From CAWHHZ01 sp963829355 (GTDB taxonomy: Bacteria; Acidobacteriota; Thermoanaerobaculia; Gp7-AA8; JAHWKK01), in assembly GCA_963829355.1 (NCBI GenBank), contig CAWHHZ010000009.1:248001-312000 (forward strand): a DNA stretch of 64,000 bases, read 5' to 3'. Below, piece after piece: positions 18,407-27,396 of this stretch. Below the pieces are notes generated by a model. That model was not told the origin of the DNA. It ran no database searches and saw only the letters and a program-made list of their open reading frames with translations. The translations under genes were made by a program, and so were the position numbers. Numbering within the stretch: the first letter of the stretch is position 1; every line of letters starts with the position of its first letter.

Positions 18407-18894
18407 TGCGCAGCCTTGTCCTCACCGACGGGGAGCCCCTCGGTCGTCTGCATCAGCTTCTTCGCATCGACCGGCTGCCCCTCTTCGGGAGCCTTGTACT
18501 CGTTGTCGTGGGAGACGAGCAGCTTCGTACCGTGGAAGTAGCCCTCGGAGGTCATCGTACCTTCCACCACCACGCCGATTCCTTCGCGGAACATCTGCGG
18601 CGGAATCCCTGCGGAGTGGACCGGAACCCGGTATGCCGAGACGCCGTCGACCACGTTGAATTTGAGGCTGGTCTCGTTCGGATTCCAGTCGATCGATCCC
18701 TGCTCGACCTGTCCGCCGAGCCGGATCGTCGCGCCGACCGCCTGATCGCCCGCTTTCGCAATGTCCTCAGGGCCCCAGTAGTAGACGAGATTGTCGCCAA
18801 TGCCTCCGATGGTCAGGACCAGAAAGGCGACCAGTGCGATGGAAAGCGCACCGACTGCGAACCATCGATTTCTTGATTTGTCCGAGCTGCTCAT
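18403..18894 (-). CDS. ccmE: Haem chaperone CcmE
   Basis: It binds haem covalently in the periplasm and passes it to CcmF. It has one N-terminal membrane helix (WFAVGALSIALVAFLVLTI) and an OB-fold domain. The haem-binding His is H129 in LLVSHDNEYKAP, with Tyr 133 in the usual position, so this is the classical His form and not the Cys variant. Its 163 residues are normal. It overlaps ccmF by 4 bases. Confidence 0.93.
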   Translation of the reverse strand: MSSSDKSRNRWFAVGALSIALVAFLVLTIGGIGDNLVYYWGPEDIAKAGDQAVGATIRLGGQVEQGSIDWNPNETSLKFNVVDGVSAYRVPVHSAGIPPQMFREGIGVVVEGTMTSEGYFHGTKLLVSHDNEYKAPEEGQPVDAKKLMQTTEGLPVGEDKAAQ

Positions 18895-18897
18895 GAT

Positions 18898-19044
18898 TTA
18901 CCTTCCCTGCCTGCTCGACTCTTCGAGCTTCTCGACGTCCTTGAGACGCATCCAGAGAGATACGACATAGCCGCCGTAGACAATGGCCGAGACCACGTAA
19001 GCGGCGATGACGAAGTTCCATCCACCTTGAATCATTCCAGTCAT
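18898..19044 (-). CDS. ccmD: CcmD-like small membrane protein
   Basis: This 48-residue protein starts at ATG 19044, which overlaps the ccmC stop as ATGA. One membrane helix (FVIAAYVVSAIVYGGYVVSL) is followed by a charged tail (MRLKDVEKLEESSRQG). Size, topology and position between ccmC and ccmE identify it as CcmD, which helps release haem-loaded CcmE from CcmABC. It is too short for most gene callers. Confidence 0.85.
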   Translation of the reverse strand: MTGMIQGGWNFVIAAYVVSAIVYGGYVVSLWMRLKDVEKLEESSRQGR

Positions 19045-19748
19045 GCTGGTTCCTCCATCGGGGTGACGACGCGGCGTGCGGGGGGAGTGATCTCGACCTC
19101 TCTGCGCACAGTCGCGATTCTGATCCGCAGCATCGCCATTCCGATGATCAGGAAGAGGATGCCGATCGCATTGAGACGCAACGGAAGGTGAAACATCGAT
19201 GAGACCGTCTCGGGACTCGACTGCACCTGGTGAAGCGAGTTCCACCACCGTACCGAGAAGTAGACGATCGGAACGTCGACGAAGGCGACGATCGTCGCGA
19301 CGGCGCTCCAGGCAGCCCGCTTGGACGCGTCATCGACGAATTTCCGAAGCGTCAGGATGCCGGTGAAGGCGAAGAACAGGACCGCGGTCGTCGTGAGACG
19401 TGGATCCCAGTCCCACCACACTCCCCATGTCGGCTTTGCCCAGATCGAGCCCTGAATGCACAGGAGCGCCGACAGCAGGACGCCGATCTCGATCCACGCC
19501 TCGTGGCGGGAGTCCCACTCCCACCCGCCCTTGAACAGGTAGACGAGGGCCGAGACGAAGCCGAAGGTGAGGGCGAGCATCGCGTTCCAGGCCGTGGGAA
19601 CGTGCACGTACATGATTCGCTGGACCTCACCCATGTAGAGCTCGCCAGGAGCATGGGCAAGACCGATCCAGGAACCGGCAATCAGACAAAGGGTACCGAG
19701 GATGATCAGACCGAAACCGACTCTGATCGGGGTTTTTGAAGATTTCAT
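19041..19748 (-). CDS. ccmC: Haem exporter subunit CcmC
   Basis: This polytopic membrane protein (235 residues, six helices) loads haem onto CcmE. The WWD motif reads WGVWWDWDPRLTTTAVLFF and the flanking periplasmic loops carry His residues (YVHVPTAWN, WWNSLHQ). It begins a run of overlapping genes (ccmC-D-E-F-G-H-I). About 250 bases separate it from ccmB, so it may also have its own promoter. Confidence 0.93.
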   Translation of the reverse strand: MKSSKTPIRVGFGLIILGTLCLIAGSWIGLAHAPGELYMGEVQRIMYVHVPTAWNAMLALTFGFVSALVYLFKGGWEWDSRHEAWIEIGVLLSALLCIQGSIWAKPTWGVWWDWDPRLTTTAVLFFAFTGILTLRKFVDDASKRAAWSAVATIVAFVDVPIVYFSVRWWNSLHQVQSSPETVSSMFHLPLRLNAIGILFLIIGMAMLRIRIATVRREVEITPPARRVVTPMEEPA

Positions 19749-20001
19749 TCCGCGCTCTCTCTCTGGTCACTGCCAGGCCGTCGACCAAACGGCTTATTCG
19801 TGTTTAACAACCTACCAAAGTGAGTATTGCACCGCCAGGATTTCCGGATCGGAACGCCCGTCACGAGGGGTTGTGACAGCGCTCACAATTCCGGCCTTCG
19901 TCGTGCTGGCTGTCATTCCGCCTGCCCTGAGGAGCGAAACGACGAAGGGAAGGAGCAGCTTTATCGCGACTGAGGAATGACAGTCAGGCCGACTGCCGCG
20001 C
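19749..20001. repeat. ccmB-ccmC gap with a GTCATTCC palindrome
   Basis: A small palindromic repeat runs from GTCATTCCGCCTGCCC (about 19912) to CGCGACTGAGGAATGAC (to 19981), a shorter relative of the REP-like family. The rest, next to the ccmC start, may hold a promoter on the minus strand, but I see no convincing boxes. Confidence 0.6.
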
Positions 20002-20670
20002 CTACATCTCCTCGACGACCTTCGGGAACATCAGCCCGCAGATCGACCAGTAGATCAGATCGAACGCCGCGAGAAGGATGATCCACGACGGAGTCTGCCC
20101 CATCGGATCTCCGAGCAGAATCAGCGTACTCACCTTCACCGACGCGATCAGGACCGGCACGACCAGCGGAAACAGGAGAAGCGGGAGCAGCACCTGCTTG
20201 CCGCGCGCATCCGCGGTCATCGCGGCGTAGAGGGTACCGGGCGCGGAGAGGCCTGCCGAGCCGAGAAGAATCACGGCGAGTAGCCCCGGCGTTCGCGCGG
20301 CCGGTGCGTCGTAAAGCACGATCATCAGCGGAATCAGCAGGACGCCGAGGATGATCAGGTGGATCCAGTTCGCAATCGCCTTCGCGTAGAAGATCGACCG
20401 CGATGAGGCGGGCAGAAGCAGCAGCCCCTCGAGCGCCCGGTTCTCCGTCTCGTGGCGGAAACTCTCGGCGAGCGACAGGGTCGACGCGAGCATCAGCGCG
20501 AGCCAGAGGAATGAGCTCGAGTAGAGCCGCAGCACTTCACTGTTCGGTCCGATGCCGAAGCTGAACAGAAGCAGGGTCACGGCCCCGAACACCAGAACCG
20601 CGATGAAGCCACTCCGCGATCGCCACTGGAGCAGCGACTCCTTCGCGAGCGCCGCATAGAGACTCTTCAT
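20002..20670 (-). CDS. ccmB: Haem exporter membrane subunit CcmB
   Basis: This is the membrane part of the CcmAB ABC transporter. It has 222 residues with about six helices, including GFIAVLVFGAVTLLLFSFGI and IHLIILGVLLIPLMIVLY, and the family segment ENRALEGLLLLPASSRSIFY. It starts within the ccmA stop (ATGA). It works with CcmA and CcmC to drive release of haem-bound CcmE. Confidence 0.92.
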   Translation of the reverse strand: MKSLYAALAKESLLQWRSRSGFIAVLVFGAVTLLLFSFGIGPNSEVLRLYSSSFLWLALMLASTLSLAESFRHETENRALEGLLLLPASSRSIFYAKAIANWIHLIILGVLLIPLMIVLYDAPAARTPGLLAVILLGSAGLSAPGTLYAAMTADARGKQVLLPLLLFPLVVPVLIASVKVSTLILLGDPMGQTPSWIILLAAFDLIYWSICGLMFPKVVEEM

Positions 20671-21377
20671 GACGCGGCTCCTTCCGTGAGCCTGGTGATG
20701 ACGCCCGCCGCGGGACCGAGATAGTCGATCTGTCCGTGCCGCAGAAGCAGTCCGCGATCGGCAACCTCCACGGCCCGGTCGAGAAAATGCGTGGCCAGAA
20801 CCACCGCCCGCCCCTCGGATCTCCAGTCGCTCGCGAGCGAGTCGACCAGCGAGAAACCATCCCGGTCGAGCTGCTCGTACGGCTCGTCGAGCAGGATCAC
20901 TTTCGTTGCGGCCGATCTGGCCTGCAGCAGGACCCGCCCGAATGCGAGCCGCTTCCGCATTCCTGCTGAGAACCGACCGACCTGGTCCTGCGCGCGCGGC
21001 AGCAGACCGACCCGATCGAGAATCGGATCGAGCTCCGCGTCGTCCACCGGCTCCGGCAGATGACCGCTCCAGATCTCGAGATTCTCACGGGCCGTGAGGT
21101 AATCGTAGGTATAGGTAGCATGGGAGAGCAGAGCGACCGTTCTTCGAACATCCGCCCGCTCGTTCTCGAGGCTGAGGCCGTTGATCAGCGTCTTACCGTC
21201 CTCGGCGCGTACGGCCGTCGCGAGGATTCGCAGCAGCGTCGACTTACCAGCCCCGTTTGCTCCGGCGAGCAGCAGCACCTCGCCACCAGCCACGTCGAAG
21301 GAAACGTCTTCGAGGACCCAGGTCCTCTGGTAACGCTTCCAGAGATTTCTGATCTGTATCAGTGCCTGTTCGTTCAT
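20667..21377 (-). CDS. ccmA: ABC transporter ATPase CcmA
   Basis: This 236-residue ABC ATPase heads the cytochrome c maturation cluster. It has Walker A GANGAGKST, the signature FSAGMRKRLAFGRVL, Walker B VILLDEPYEQLD and the switch His in LATHF. The signature is an FSAGM type, as is common in CcmA. Overlap with ccmB confirms the partner. The region 21378-21501 upstream shows no clear promoter and is shared with the 3' end of the gamma-glutamyltransferase gene. Confidence 0.92.
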   Translation of the reverse strand: MNEQALIQIRNLWKRYQRTWVLEDVSFDVAGGEVLLLAGANGAGKSTLLRILATAVRAEDGKTLINGLSLENERADVRRTVALLSHATYTYDYLTARENLEIWSGHLPEPVDDAELDPILDRVGLLPRAQDQVGRFSAGMRKRLAFGRVLLQARSAATKVILLDEPYEQLDRDGFSLVDSLASDWRSEGRAVVLATHFLDRAVEVADRGLLLRHGQIDYLGPAAGVITRLTEGAAS

Positions 21378-21501
21378 GGTCAGCGCCTGTTAACCAGCGC
21401 ATGGTGATTGAGCCTTCCCGCCCGATCCAACCGAGTCGACACACGCGGGTGTGACGGCGGTCACTATACGGTGATCGGAGTGATCCTGCTTACCGGAAAG
21501 C

Positions 21502-23224
21502 TCAATGGCCTCGAGACGCGCCTCCCCGCCGAGGATCGGATCCGCCCATCCTGGTCCCGGTTGCCGGGTCGATCAGCACAACCTCGGCGTCGCCCATGTA
21601 ATTCGAGTCCTCGGGCTTGTCATGAAACACGTGCCCCATCCTCTCGAGAGCCCGGCGGGTGTCAGCGTTCACGCCTGCCCGCTCCCATCGGATCTCATCG
21701 GGCAACCACTGGTGGTGAATGCGCGGGACTGATACCGCTTCCTGCACATCCATCCCGTGATCGATGACGTTCAGGATCACCTGCATGACCGTATTGATGA
21801 TTCTCGGGCCGCCGGGGCTTCCGATCCCGAGAAACGGCTCGCCGTCCTTGAGAACGATCGTCGGCGTCATCGACGACAGGGGCCTCTTTCCAGGCGCGAT
21901 CGCGTTTGCTTCTCCCTGGATCAGACCATAGAGGTTCGGCACACCCGGCTTCGAGGTGAAATCGTCCATCTCGTTGTTGAGCAGGAATCCTGCGCCTCGC
22001 ACGGTCAGGCCGCTCCCGAATGTCTCGTTGATCGTGTATGTGTTCGAGACCATCATTCCTTCAGCATCGATCACCGTGAAATGAGTCGTGCTGTCCGGCT
22101 CGATCCGTGGCGGCTGACCAGCCCGGACCGATTCGCTGGGCGTCGCGTGAGCCATGTCGATGCTCGCCCTGAGCTCGTCCGCATGCTCAGCCGAGAGGAG
22201 CCACTCGAGCGGAACGTCATCGACGAAATCCGTGTCTCCCATGTGCTCTGCCCGGTCTGCGAATGCCCGCTTCATCGTCTCGATCAGCAGATGAAGGTAC
22301 GCGGCCGAGTTGTGTCCCATCCCCTCCAGGTCGTACGGCTCGAGCACGTGCAGCATCTCGAGCAGAATCGCGCCACCGGAGGAGGGGGGAGGCATCGTGA
22401 GAATTTCGTAGCCGCGATACGAGCCGGTCAGTGGCTTCCGGATCGTCGGCTCGTACTGCTCGAGATCCTTTCTGGTGACGATTCCGCCGCTCCGTTCCAT
22501 CTCCGCGACGATGAGCTCGGCGGTCTTTCCTTCGTAGAACTCGCGCGGTCCGTGCTCCTCGAGGCGCGAGAGCGTCTTCGCGAGATCGGGTTGTCTGAAA
22601 ACGTTCTCCGGTCTGAACCGGATCGCCGTCATTGAGAAAAATCCTGCCGACTCTCTTCGAATCGGGAGAGCAATTTTACGTTGTCTTCGTTCTCGAGCGT
22701 CCTCGCAAAATGCCAGCTCACCGGAAAGCCGTTCTTCCGCCAGAACGGACAGCGGGCGCGATGACCTGTTCCCACGAGAGATTGCCGTGGCGCTCCAGCG
22801 CGAGGGCGAGACCCGCAACGGTTCCGGGGACTCCAGTGGCAAGCGCACCGATGGTCGAGGCATCCTTGATCACCTCTCCCCGCTCGTCGAGGTACATGTC
22901 CGCGGTGGCCGCCAGCGGCGCGCGCTCACGGTAGTCGATGACTTCGCTCGTCCCGTCAGGGAGCCGAATGACCATGAATCCCCCGCCTCCGAGATTGCCG
23001 GCCGAGGGCCAGGTGACCGCGAGTGCAAGGCCGACCGCGACCGCAGCGTCGACCGCATTGCCACCCTGTTTCATCATGTCGACGCCGATCTGCGACGCGA
23101 CGACATCGACCGACGCGACCATCCCGTGCTCCGCGCGCATCGGCTGTGGGTAGGCGCCGTACGAGCTCGGCAGCGTGGCGAGCGTGATGACGAGCACCAG
23201 ACTGAGCGTGAACAAACGTTTCAT
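21502..23224 (-). CDS. ggt: Gamma-glutamyltransferase, cluster of four frameshifts
   Basis: This secreted Ntn hydrolase cleaves gamma-glutamyl bonds of glutathione. The start is ATG 23224, giving a signal peptide (RLFTLSLVLVITLATLPSSY). The large-subunit part reads GGNAVDAAVAVGLALAVTWP and GNLGGGGFMVI. The self-cleavage Thr is in EPDSTTHFTVID, and the small subunit ends DPRRGGASRGH. Between APAVR and VFRQPDLAKTL four single extra bases (near 22744, 22731, 22640 and 22619) scatter the sequence over three frames. With them removed it reads LAEEGFPVSWHFARTLENED and on to LLSRFEESR, as in the family. Confidence 0.88.
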
Positions 23225-23307
23225 TCGAGTCCTCCGCCCCTCAGCATATAGGAACGCTCGGGCAGGGGGCTCAAGGGTTGAAAAGCAGACGCCGGGGGCA
23301 GGGGTCT

Positions 23308-23490
23308 GGGGGGTCGGCTCTCCAGGGCCGACTCGCGGGGGGCTCCAGCCCCCAGCAAGCCAGATGTCCGCAGACTCGCAACGGGACGGATCCAAATGGA
23401 GGATTGTCACAGACGCCCTCATGTCCATGCACTTCAGCTTTGCGGGGGGCTGGAGCCCTCCGCGAGTCGGGCCTGGAGACCCGACCCCCG
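23308..23490. repeat. Inverted repeat of about 46 bases
   Basis: The left arm (23308-23353) contains GGGCCGACTCGCGGGGGGCT and the right arm (23443-23490) its near-perfect reverse complement, separated by 89 bases. It fills the gap between the ggt start and the SET-domain gene. It could form a very stable hairpin or be a small mobile element. Confidence 0.7.
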
Positions 23491-23497
23491 AGCGTTC

Positions 23498-23917
23498 CTA
23501 CGAAACCATTTCCAGAGGTGTCCCGCCGATCTGGTAGCGGCCCTCGATCAGGTCGAGGTCGAACATGGCGTAATCGCAGGTGAGCTCTTCTCCCGGCTCG
23601 ATGTCCCGGAGCGCGATCGTCACGTCCGCATCGACGCCGTCGTAGAGATCGATGCAGTTGGGCGCCTCGTGATGGTTGAAGAACCGCGCATCGTCACCGC
23701 AGAGAACGTACAGCCCCGAGTGCTTCTCCCGGTAGGAGTATCGCCTCATCTGCTCCTGAGCCGGCCACGACAGGGCGTCGATCTCCTCGGCCGCGATCCT
23801 CAGGTCGATTTTCGGGTGGAACTTCCAGATGATCGTATCTTTGGCGATCGGCTCATCTGCAAACAGACCGATCCCGTGAATCCCGCTCTGAGCGAGCCTT
23901 GTGCGCACCAGCAACAT
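23498..23917 (-). CDS. SET-domain protein (putative protein lysine methyltransferase)
   Basis: This 139-residue stand-alone SET protein has the SET N-part GIHGIGLFADEPIAKDTIIW, the AdoMet-binding motif ARFFNHHEAPNCIDLY (RFxNHS type) and the end motif PGEELTCDYAMFD (GEELxxDY type, with the catalytic Tyr). The core set is complete, so methyl transfer from AdoMet to a lysine is plausible. Its substrate is unknown. Such proteins are mostly eukaryotic but occur in scattered bacteria. It lies between ggt and an epimerase, with no evident partner. Confidence 0.8.
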   Translation of the reverse strand: MLLVRTRLAQSGIHGIGLFADEPIAKDTIIWKFHPKIDLRIAAEEIDALSWPAQEQMRRYSYREKHSGLYVLCGDDARFFNHHEAPNCIDLYDGVDADVTIALRDIEPGEELTCDYAMFDLDLIEGRYQIGGTPLEMVS

Positions 23918-24097
23918 GATTTTGCCTCTCCTCTTTCTCGACTCCGGACCCGATGAAGTTGCTGGCGCGTCTCCGACTCCCGGGGGAACCGGATGCTTCG
24001 GTAGGCCGTGCTAGGACACTCTCTGGTGTGGATAGTCGAGTTTGACAAGAAGATCGGCTGGCCCCGGACGATTGTCAATAGGTATGCTGTGCAGACC

Positions 24098-24991
24098 ATG
24101 AAAATTGTCGTCAGCGGTGGTACCGGCTTCCTCGGAGAGCCCTTGTGCAGGTCGCTACTGGACCGGGGCGAAGTGGTCGTGCTGTCCAGGAGCCCCGGCA
24201 AAGTCGAGGCAGGCCAGGGAGTGGAATGGCATCCACCGGAACCGGGAGACTGGCAGAAACACGTCCACGAGGCGGATGTCGTGATCAATCTCGCGGGAGA
24301 CAACATCGGTAGCGGGAGATGGACGAGCGCGAAGAAAGAGCGGCTGCGCGACAGCAGAGTCGTCGTCACCCGGTCAATCGTCGAGTCGTTCAGAGATGGT
24401 CCTCCGAGGCCGCGCCGGCTCCTGAATGCGTCTGCCGTCGGCTATTACGGCGACCGGGGGGAGATGCTCCTCGACGAGGATTCGGTCCGCGGAACAGGCT
24501 TCATGGCAGATCTCGGTGTCGAGTGGGAGCAGGCGGCGAGGGAGGCTGAGGATGTCGCCTCGGTGACCATCATGCGGTTCGGAGTCGCAATCGGCGAGGG
24601 GGGCGGCGCCCTCGGATCGATGGTCCCGATCTTCAAGCTGGGTCTCGGAGGGAGACTCGGCTCGGGTCAGCAGTGGATGTCCTGGATCGATCGAAAGGAC
24701 CTCATCCGTATGATCAACTGGATCATCGATGATGATTCGAGAACGGGCATCTACAACGTCACCTCGCCTGAACCCGTCCGCAACCGCGAGCTCACCGAAG
24801 CACTCGGAGACGCCCTCGGACGACCGACGATCATCCCGGCGCCGGCCTTCGGGCTGCGACTCGTTCTGGGAGAGATGGCCGACGAAATGCTCCTCGCAAG
24901 CCAGCGGGTGGTGCCGCGGCGGGCGATGGAGGAAGGTTTCGATTTCGAGTACCCCGACATTCATCGGTCGATGAATGCGTCGCTGAAGTGA
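24098..24991 (+). CDS. TIGR01777-type NAD(P)-binding epimerase family protein
   Basis: This is an SDR-like protein of 297 residues with the nucleotide-binding motif GGTGFLG at residues 7-13. It also carries the family signatures VVINLAGDNIG, RWTSAKKERLRDSRV, NASAVGYYGDRG and VPRRAMEEGFDFEYPDI near the end. The family is common and usually called epimerase YfcH-like, but its reaction is not settled. I start at ATG 24098, not at the in-frame 24008, because the strand-turn motif then sits at the N terminus. Confidence 0.85.
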   Translation: MKIVVSGGTGFLGEPLCRSLLDRGEVVVLSRSPGKVEAGQGVEWHPPEPGDWQKHVHEADVVINLAGDNIGSGRWTSAKKERLRDSRVVVTRSIVESFRDGPPRPRRLLNASAVGYYGDRGEMLLDEDSVRGTGFMADLGVEWEQAAREAEDVASVTIMRFGVAIGEGGGALGSMVPIFKLGLGGRLGSGQQWMSWIDRKDLIRMINWIIDDDSRTGIYNVTSPEPVRNRELTEALGDALGRPTIIPAPAFGLRLVLGEMADEMLLASQRVVPRRAMEEGFDFEYPDIHRSMNASLK

Positions 24992-25029
24992 AGCCGCCGA
25001 GCACCAGGAAGTGCAACGACCCTCGCCCT

Positions 25030-25070
25030 GTCATTCCGAAGGAGCGGCTTCATCGCGACTGAGGAATGAC
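25030..25070. repeat. Short GTCATTCC palindrome
   Basis: GTCATTCCGAAGGAGCGGC is followed by CGCGACTGAGGAATGAC, the same short form seen at 19912-19981. It lies in the 24992-25478 gap. Confidence 0.7.
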
Positions 25071-25093
25071 ATCGAGCGACTTGAAACGCGCTT

Positions 25094-25455
25094 GTCATCC
25101 TGAGCGCGAGACTGTGTGAAAACGCCTCATGAATCGAGGCTGTGACTTTGGAGTGCGGTGCTCGCCGGAGGACGAGCCCCGCTTTGGATCCCGTGGCAAC
25201 CACCATCGAGGCCGCAATCGGGACCAGTCAGGAAACTTCCAACTGCAGCTTGCAACCCGCCGCAGCCCGTAAGGCGGCGTGATGTAAAGCTGAGCTCGTC
25301 CTTCGGCGAGCTCAGCACTCCAAAAAGACGGTCGCGAAGCCGATCGGGTTTTCACACAGTCTGAGCGCAGCGAAGGATCGCGTACGGCCCGACTCTCAGG
25401 ACGGAAGCACGCGACAGTCAGGACGTACGCGATCCTTCGCTGCGCTCAGGATGAC
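25094..25455. repeat. REP-like palindrome split by a MITE-like insertion
   Basis: The left end GTCATCCTGAGCGCG (25094-25108) and the right part GAGCGCAGCGAAGGATCGCG to GCTGCGCTCAGGATGAC (to 25455) make one standard palindrome once the insert at 25109-25362 is removed. Confidence 0.8.
25109..25362. mobile_element. 254-bp MITE-like element (type A)
   Basis: The ends are inverted: AGACTGTGTGAAAAC on the left and GTTTTCACACAGTCT on the right. The flanks GAGCGCG (left) and GAGCGCA (right) look like a 6-7 base target duplication. Internal arms CTCGTCCTCCGGCGAG-like and GAGCTCGTCCTTCGGCGAGC form further hairpins. It carries no gene, so it would depend on a transposase encoded elsewhere. It sits inside a REP-like palindrome. 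Confidence 0.7.
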
Positions 25456-25478
25456 TGGTTTGTACCACTGAGCCGCGT

Positions 25479-26360
25479 CTAGCTCTTCTTCTTTCTGGCC
25501 TTCGTGGCCGTCGCTTTCCGCGGCGCGCGCTTCGCCGGCTTCCTGGCAGTCTTGGCAGCAACCTTCTTCGACTTGTCGCCGGCCGGTGTTCCTTCGAGAC
25601 TCCGGCGCAGCGCCTCCATCAGATCGATCACCTGCGCCTGAGGCTTCTGATCCTCGACGAGAGAGACTTCTTCACCCTCGATCTTCCGCTGGATCAGATC
25701 CCGCAGCCTTCCCACTTCCTCGTCCTTGTACTCCTCGGGATGAAACTCCTCGGAGGTCACCTGATCGGCGAGCGTGATTGCAAGCTGCAGTTCCTGCGGC
25801 TTGAGCTCGACATCCGTGTCGATGTCCAGCTCAGAGAATGGCCTCACCTCAGTCGAGTAGTGAAGCTGCTGCATGACGAGTCCGCCATCGAGCGGTCGAA
25901 GCGCCACGAGATACTGCTTGCCTCTGGTCGAGTAACGGGCGAGGGCCCATCGGCTCGTCTCGGTGAGAGCCTTCGAGAGCAGAGCGTAGGGGCGGGCACC
26001 ATGGCGGTCGGGTCCGAGGTAGTAAGACTTGTCGAAGTAGATCGGGTCTACGGTCTCGGCCGGAACGAATTCCGAGATTTCGATCGACTGCGTCGACGGC
26101 CCTTCGATCGCCTTGAGCTCATCCTCGGAGAACAGGACATACTGTCCCTTCGCGAACTCGTATCCCTTCACCATCTCGTCGCGCGTGACGACCTCATCGT
26201 GCTTCGGACAGATGTACTGCTGGCGCAATCGCCCGCTGCATTTGTCGTGAAGAAGATTGAATGAGACGCGCTCAGATGGGTTACTGGCGGAGTAGACTTT
26301 GATCGGAATCGTGACGAGACCAAATGAGATGGTCCCACTTCCAATTGCCCTCGGTGCCAT
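25479..26360 (-). CDS. ku: DNA end-binding protein Ku
   Basis: This is the bacterial Ku homodimer subunit for non-homologous end joining. It has 293 residues with the Ku core: MAPRAIGSGTISFGLVTIPI, VSFNLLHDKCSGRLRQQYIC, YEFAKGQYVLFSEDEL, IYFDKSYYLGPD. A long Lys/Ala/Arg-rich tail from about residue 262 likely binds DNA. The usual partner LigD is not in the window. It starts downstream of a REP/MITE block and is probably monocistronic. Confidence 0.95.
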   Translation of the reverse strand: MAPRAIGSGTISFGLVTIPIKVYSASNPSERVSFNLLHDKCSGRLRQQYICPKHDEVVTRDEMVKGYEFAKGQYVLFSEDELKAIEGPSTQSIEISEFVPAETVDPIYFDKSYYLGPDRHGARPYALLSKALTETSRWALARYSTRGKQYLVALRPLDGGLVMQQLHYSTEVRPFSELDIDTDVELKPQELQLAITLADQVTSEEFHPEEYKDEEVGRLRDLIQRKIEGEEVSLVEDQKPQAQVIDLMEALRRSLEGTPAGDKSKKVAAKTARKPAKRAPRKATATKARKKKS

Positions 26361-26443
26361 GTCGCCCTCCTCTCTCTCCCGTCAATTGTGCGATTGGCAA
26401 CTGCAAATCATACACCCTCGAGGGTTGGATGAGAACTCGGATT

Positions 26444-26845
26444 GTCATCCTGAGAGGCTGTGAAAAAATCCAGCGTGCCCTGCGCTGGTGGTGCTTACGG
26501 TTCGAGCTCAAGGAACGAGGAGGAGTCGCGGTGGTTCCTCGGTGACGACGAGTGACGCGGAGATCGGGCCGTAACCACCACCAGCCCAAAGGGTTACGGG
26601 CGGGGCGTCGCCGATCGCTTTGTCGCAGCTCCTTTTCGATGAACCACATCGCTGTGTCGCTGCTCTGCGCGCTCGACGTCGCCGCGCCCGTAACGCAGGG
26701 TACGCTGGATTCTTTCACAGCCTCTGAGCCGCCGGAGTGCCAGCGGAGGACGGTCGAAGGATCGCGTGGAGTCATACTCGCCCGCCGTTCACTAATCCAC
26801 TTCGAGTCATGCCGTACGCGATCCTTCGCTGGCGCTCAGGATGAC
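26444..26845. repeat. REP-like palindrome split by a 269-bp MITE
   Basis: The left end GTCATCCTGAG (26444-26454) and the right part CTGAGCCGCCGGAGTGCCAG to GGCGCTCAGGATGAC (to 26845) make one palindrome when the insert is removed and one CTGAG copy is dropped. This block fills most of 26361-26863; no gene is seen. Confidence 0.85.
26455..26723. mobile_element. 269-bp MITE-like element, copy 1 (type B)
   Basis: It has perfect 11-base terminal inverted repeats AGGCTGTGAAA/TTTCACAGCCT, extended with few mismatches through AATCCAGCGTGCCCTGCG. The 5-base target duplication CTGAG flanks it (26450-26454 and 26724-26728). A second copy of exactly the same length lies at 44730-44998 in the opposite orientation. 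Open frames inside both copies are by-products of GC-rich sequence. Confidence 0.88.
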
Positions 26846-26863
26846 TCATCGTGCGCGAGAACA

Positions 26864-26896
26864 CAAAAAAAAGGCGGCCCTTTCGGACCGCCTTTC
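26864..26896 (-). terminator. Rho-independent terminator of the cold-shock gene
   Basis: AAAGGCGG (26870-26877) pairs with CCGCCTTT (26888-26895) around a short loop, and a run of A on the plus strand gives a T run after the stem on the minus strand. It lies about 20 bases past the cold-shock stop codon. Confidence 0.88.
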
Positions 26897-26916
26897 ATAC
26901 TCGATTGCGTATCTGA

Positions 26917-27123
26917 TCAGCTCAGCGTCACGTTGGAGGCCTGCAATCCCTTCGGGCCCTGTACCAGGTCGAATTCGACACTCGCTCCTTCGGCCAGGGA
27001 TTTGAAGCCTTCTCCCTGAACGGCGCTGTAGTGTACGAACACGTCCTCACCGTCATCCGTCGTAATGAACCCGAAACCTTTTGCATCGTTGAACCACTTC
27101 ACTTTTCCACTACTTCTACTCAT
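26917..27123 (-). CDS. Cold-shock domain protein
   Basis: This 68-residue single CSD protein has RNP1-type KGFGFITTDD and RNP2-type VFVHYSAVQ motifs and the start SGKVKWFNDAKG. It binds single-stranded RNA/DNA and probably acts as an RNA chaperone. I use ATG 27123, preceded by a GAGGAG site, and not the in-frame 27180. The roughly 270-base region between it and the divergent hydrolase gene may hold a long cold-responsive leader. Confidence 0.93.
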   Translation of the reverse strand: MSRSSGKVKWFNDAKGFGFITTDDGEDVFVHYSAVQGEGFKSLAEGASVEFDLVQGPKGLQASNVTLS

Positions 27124-27396
27124 CTGATTCTCCTCCTCGTGCCGCGCCCGTATCGCCAACGTTCGCCGTACCGCCGACACGGCGGAACTCGGTCGAAGAT
27201 GACGCTACGACTCGACTCGTTTCACTACCGGGAAACCTTCTGGCTCCCTGTTTCCACCTAATGGTGCCAGAAATGCGGGCAGCACTCCACAATTCTTTTT
27301 ATTCGCAAGTAGAATCAGCGCGCACATGCAACGCTCCGCGGGCATCGGCGAGCGTGTCCGGCCGCATGCGTTGAGCCGGGAGGATAAACTGATGAG

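Noticed and set aside
26552..27019. Two similar frames at 26552-27019 and 44674-44901 that look like a shared protein family
   Set aside because: They are read from the two copies of the 269-bp MITE, lack ribosome sites and extend into REP sequence.
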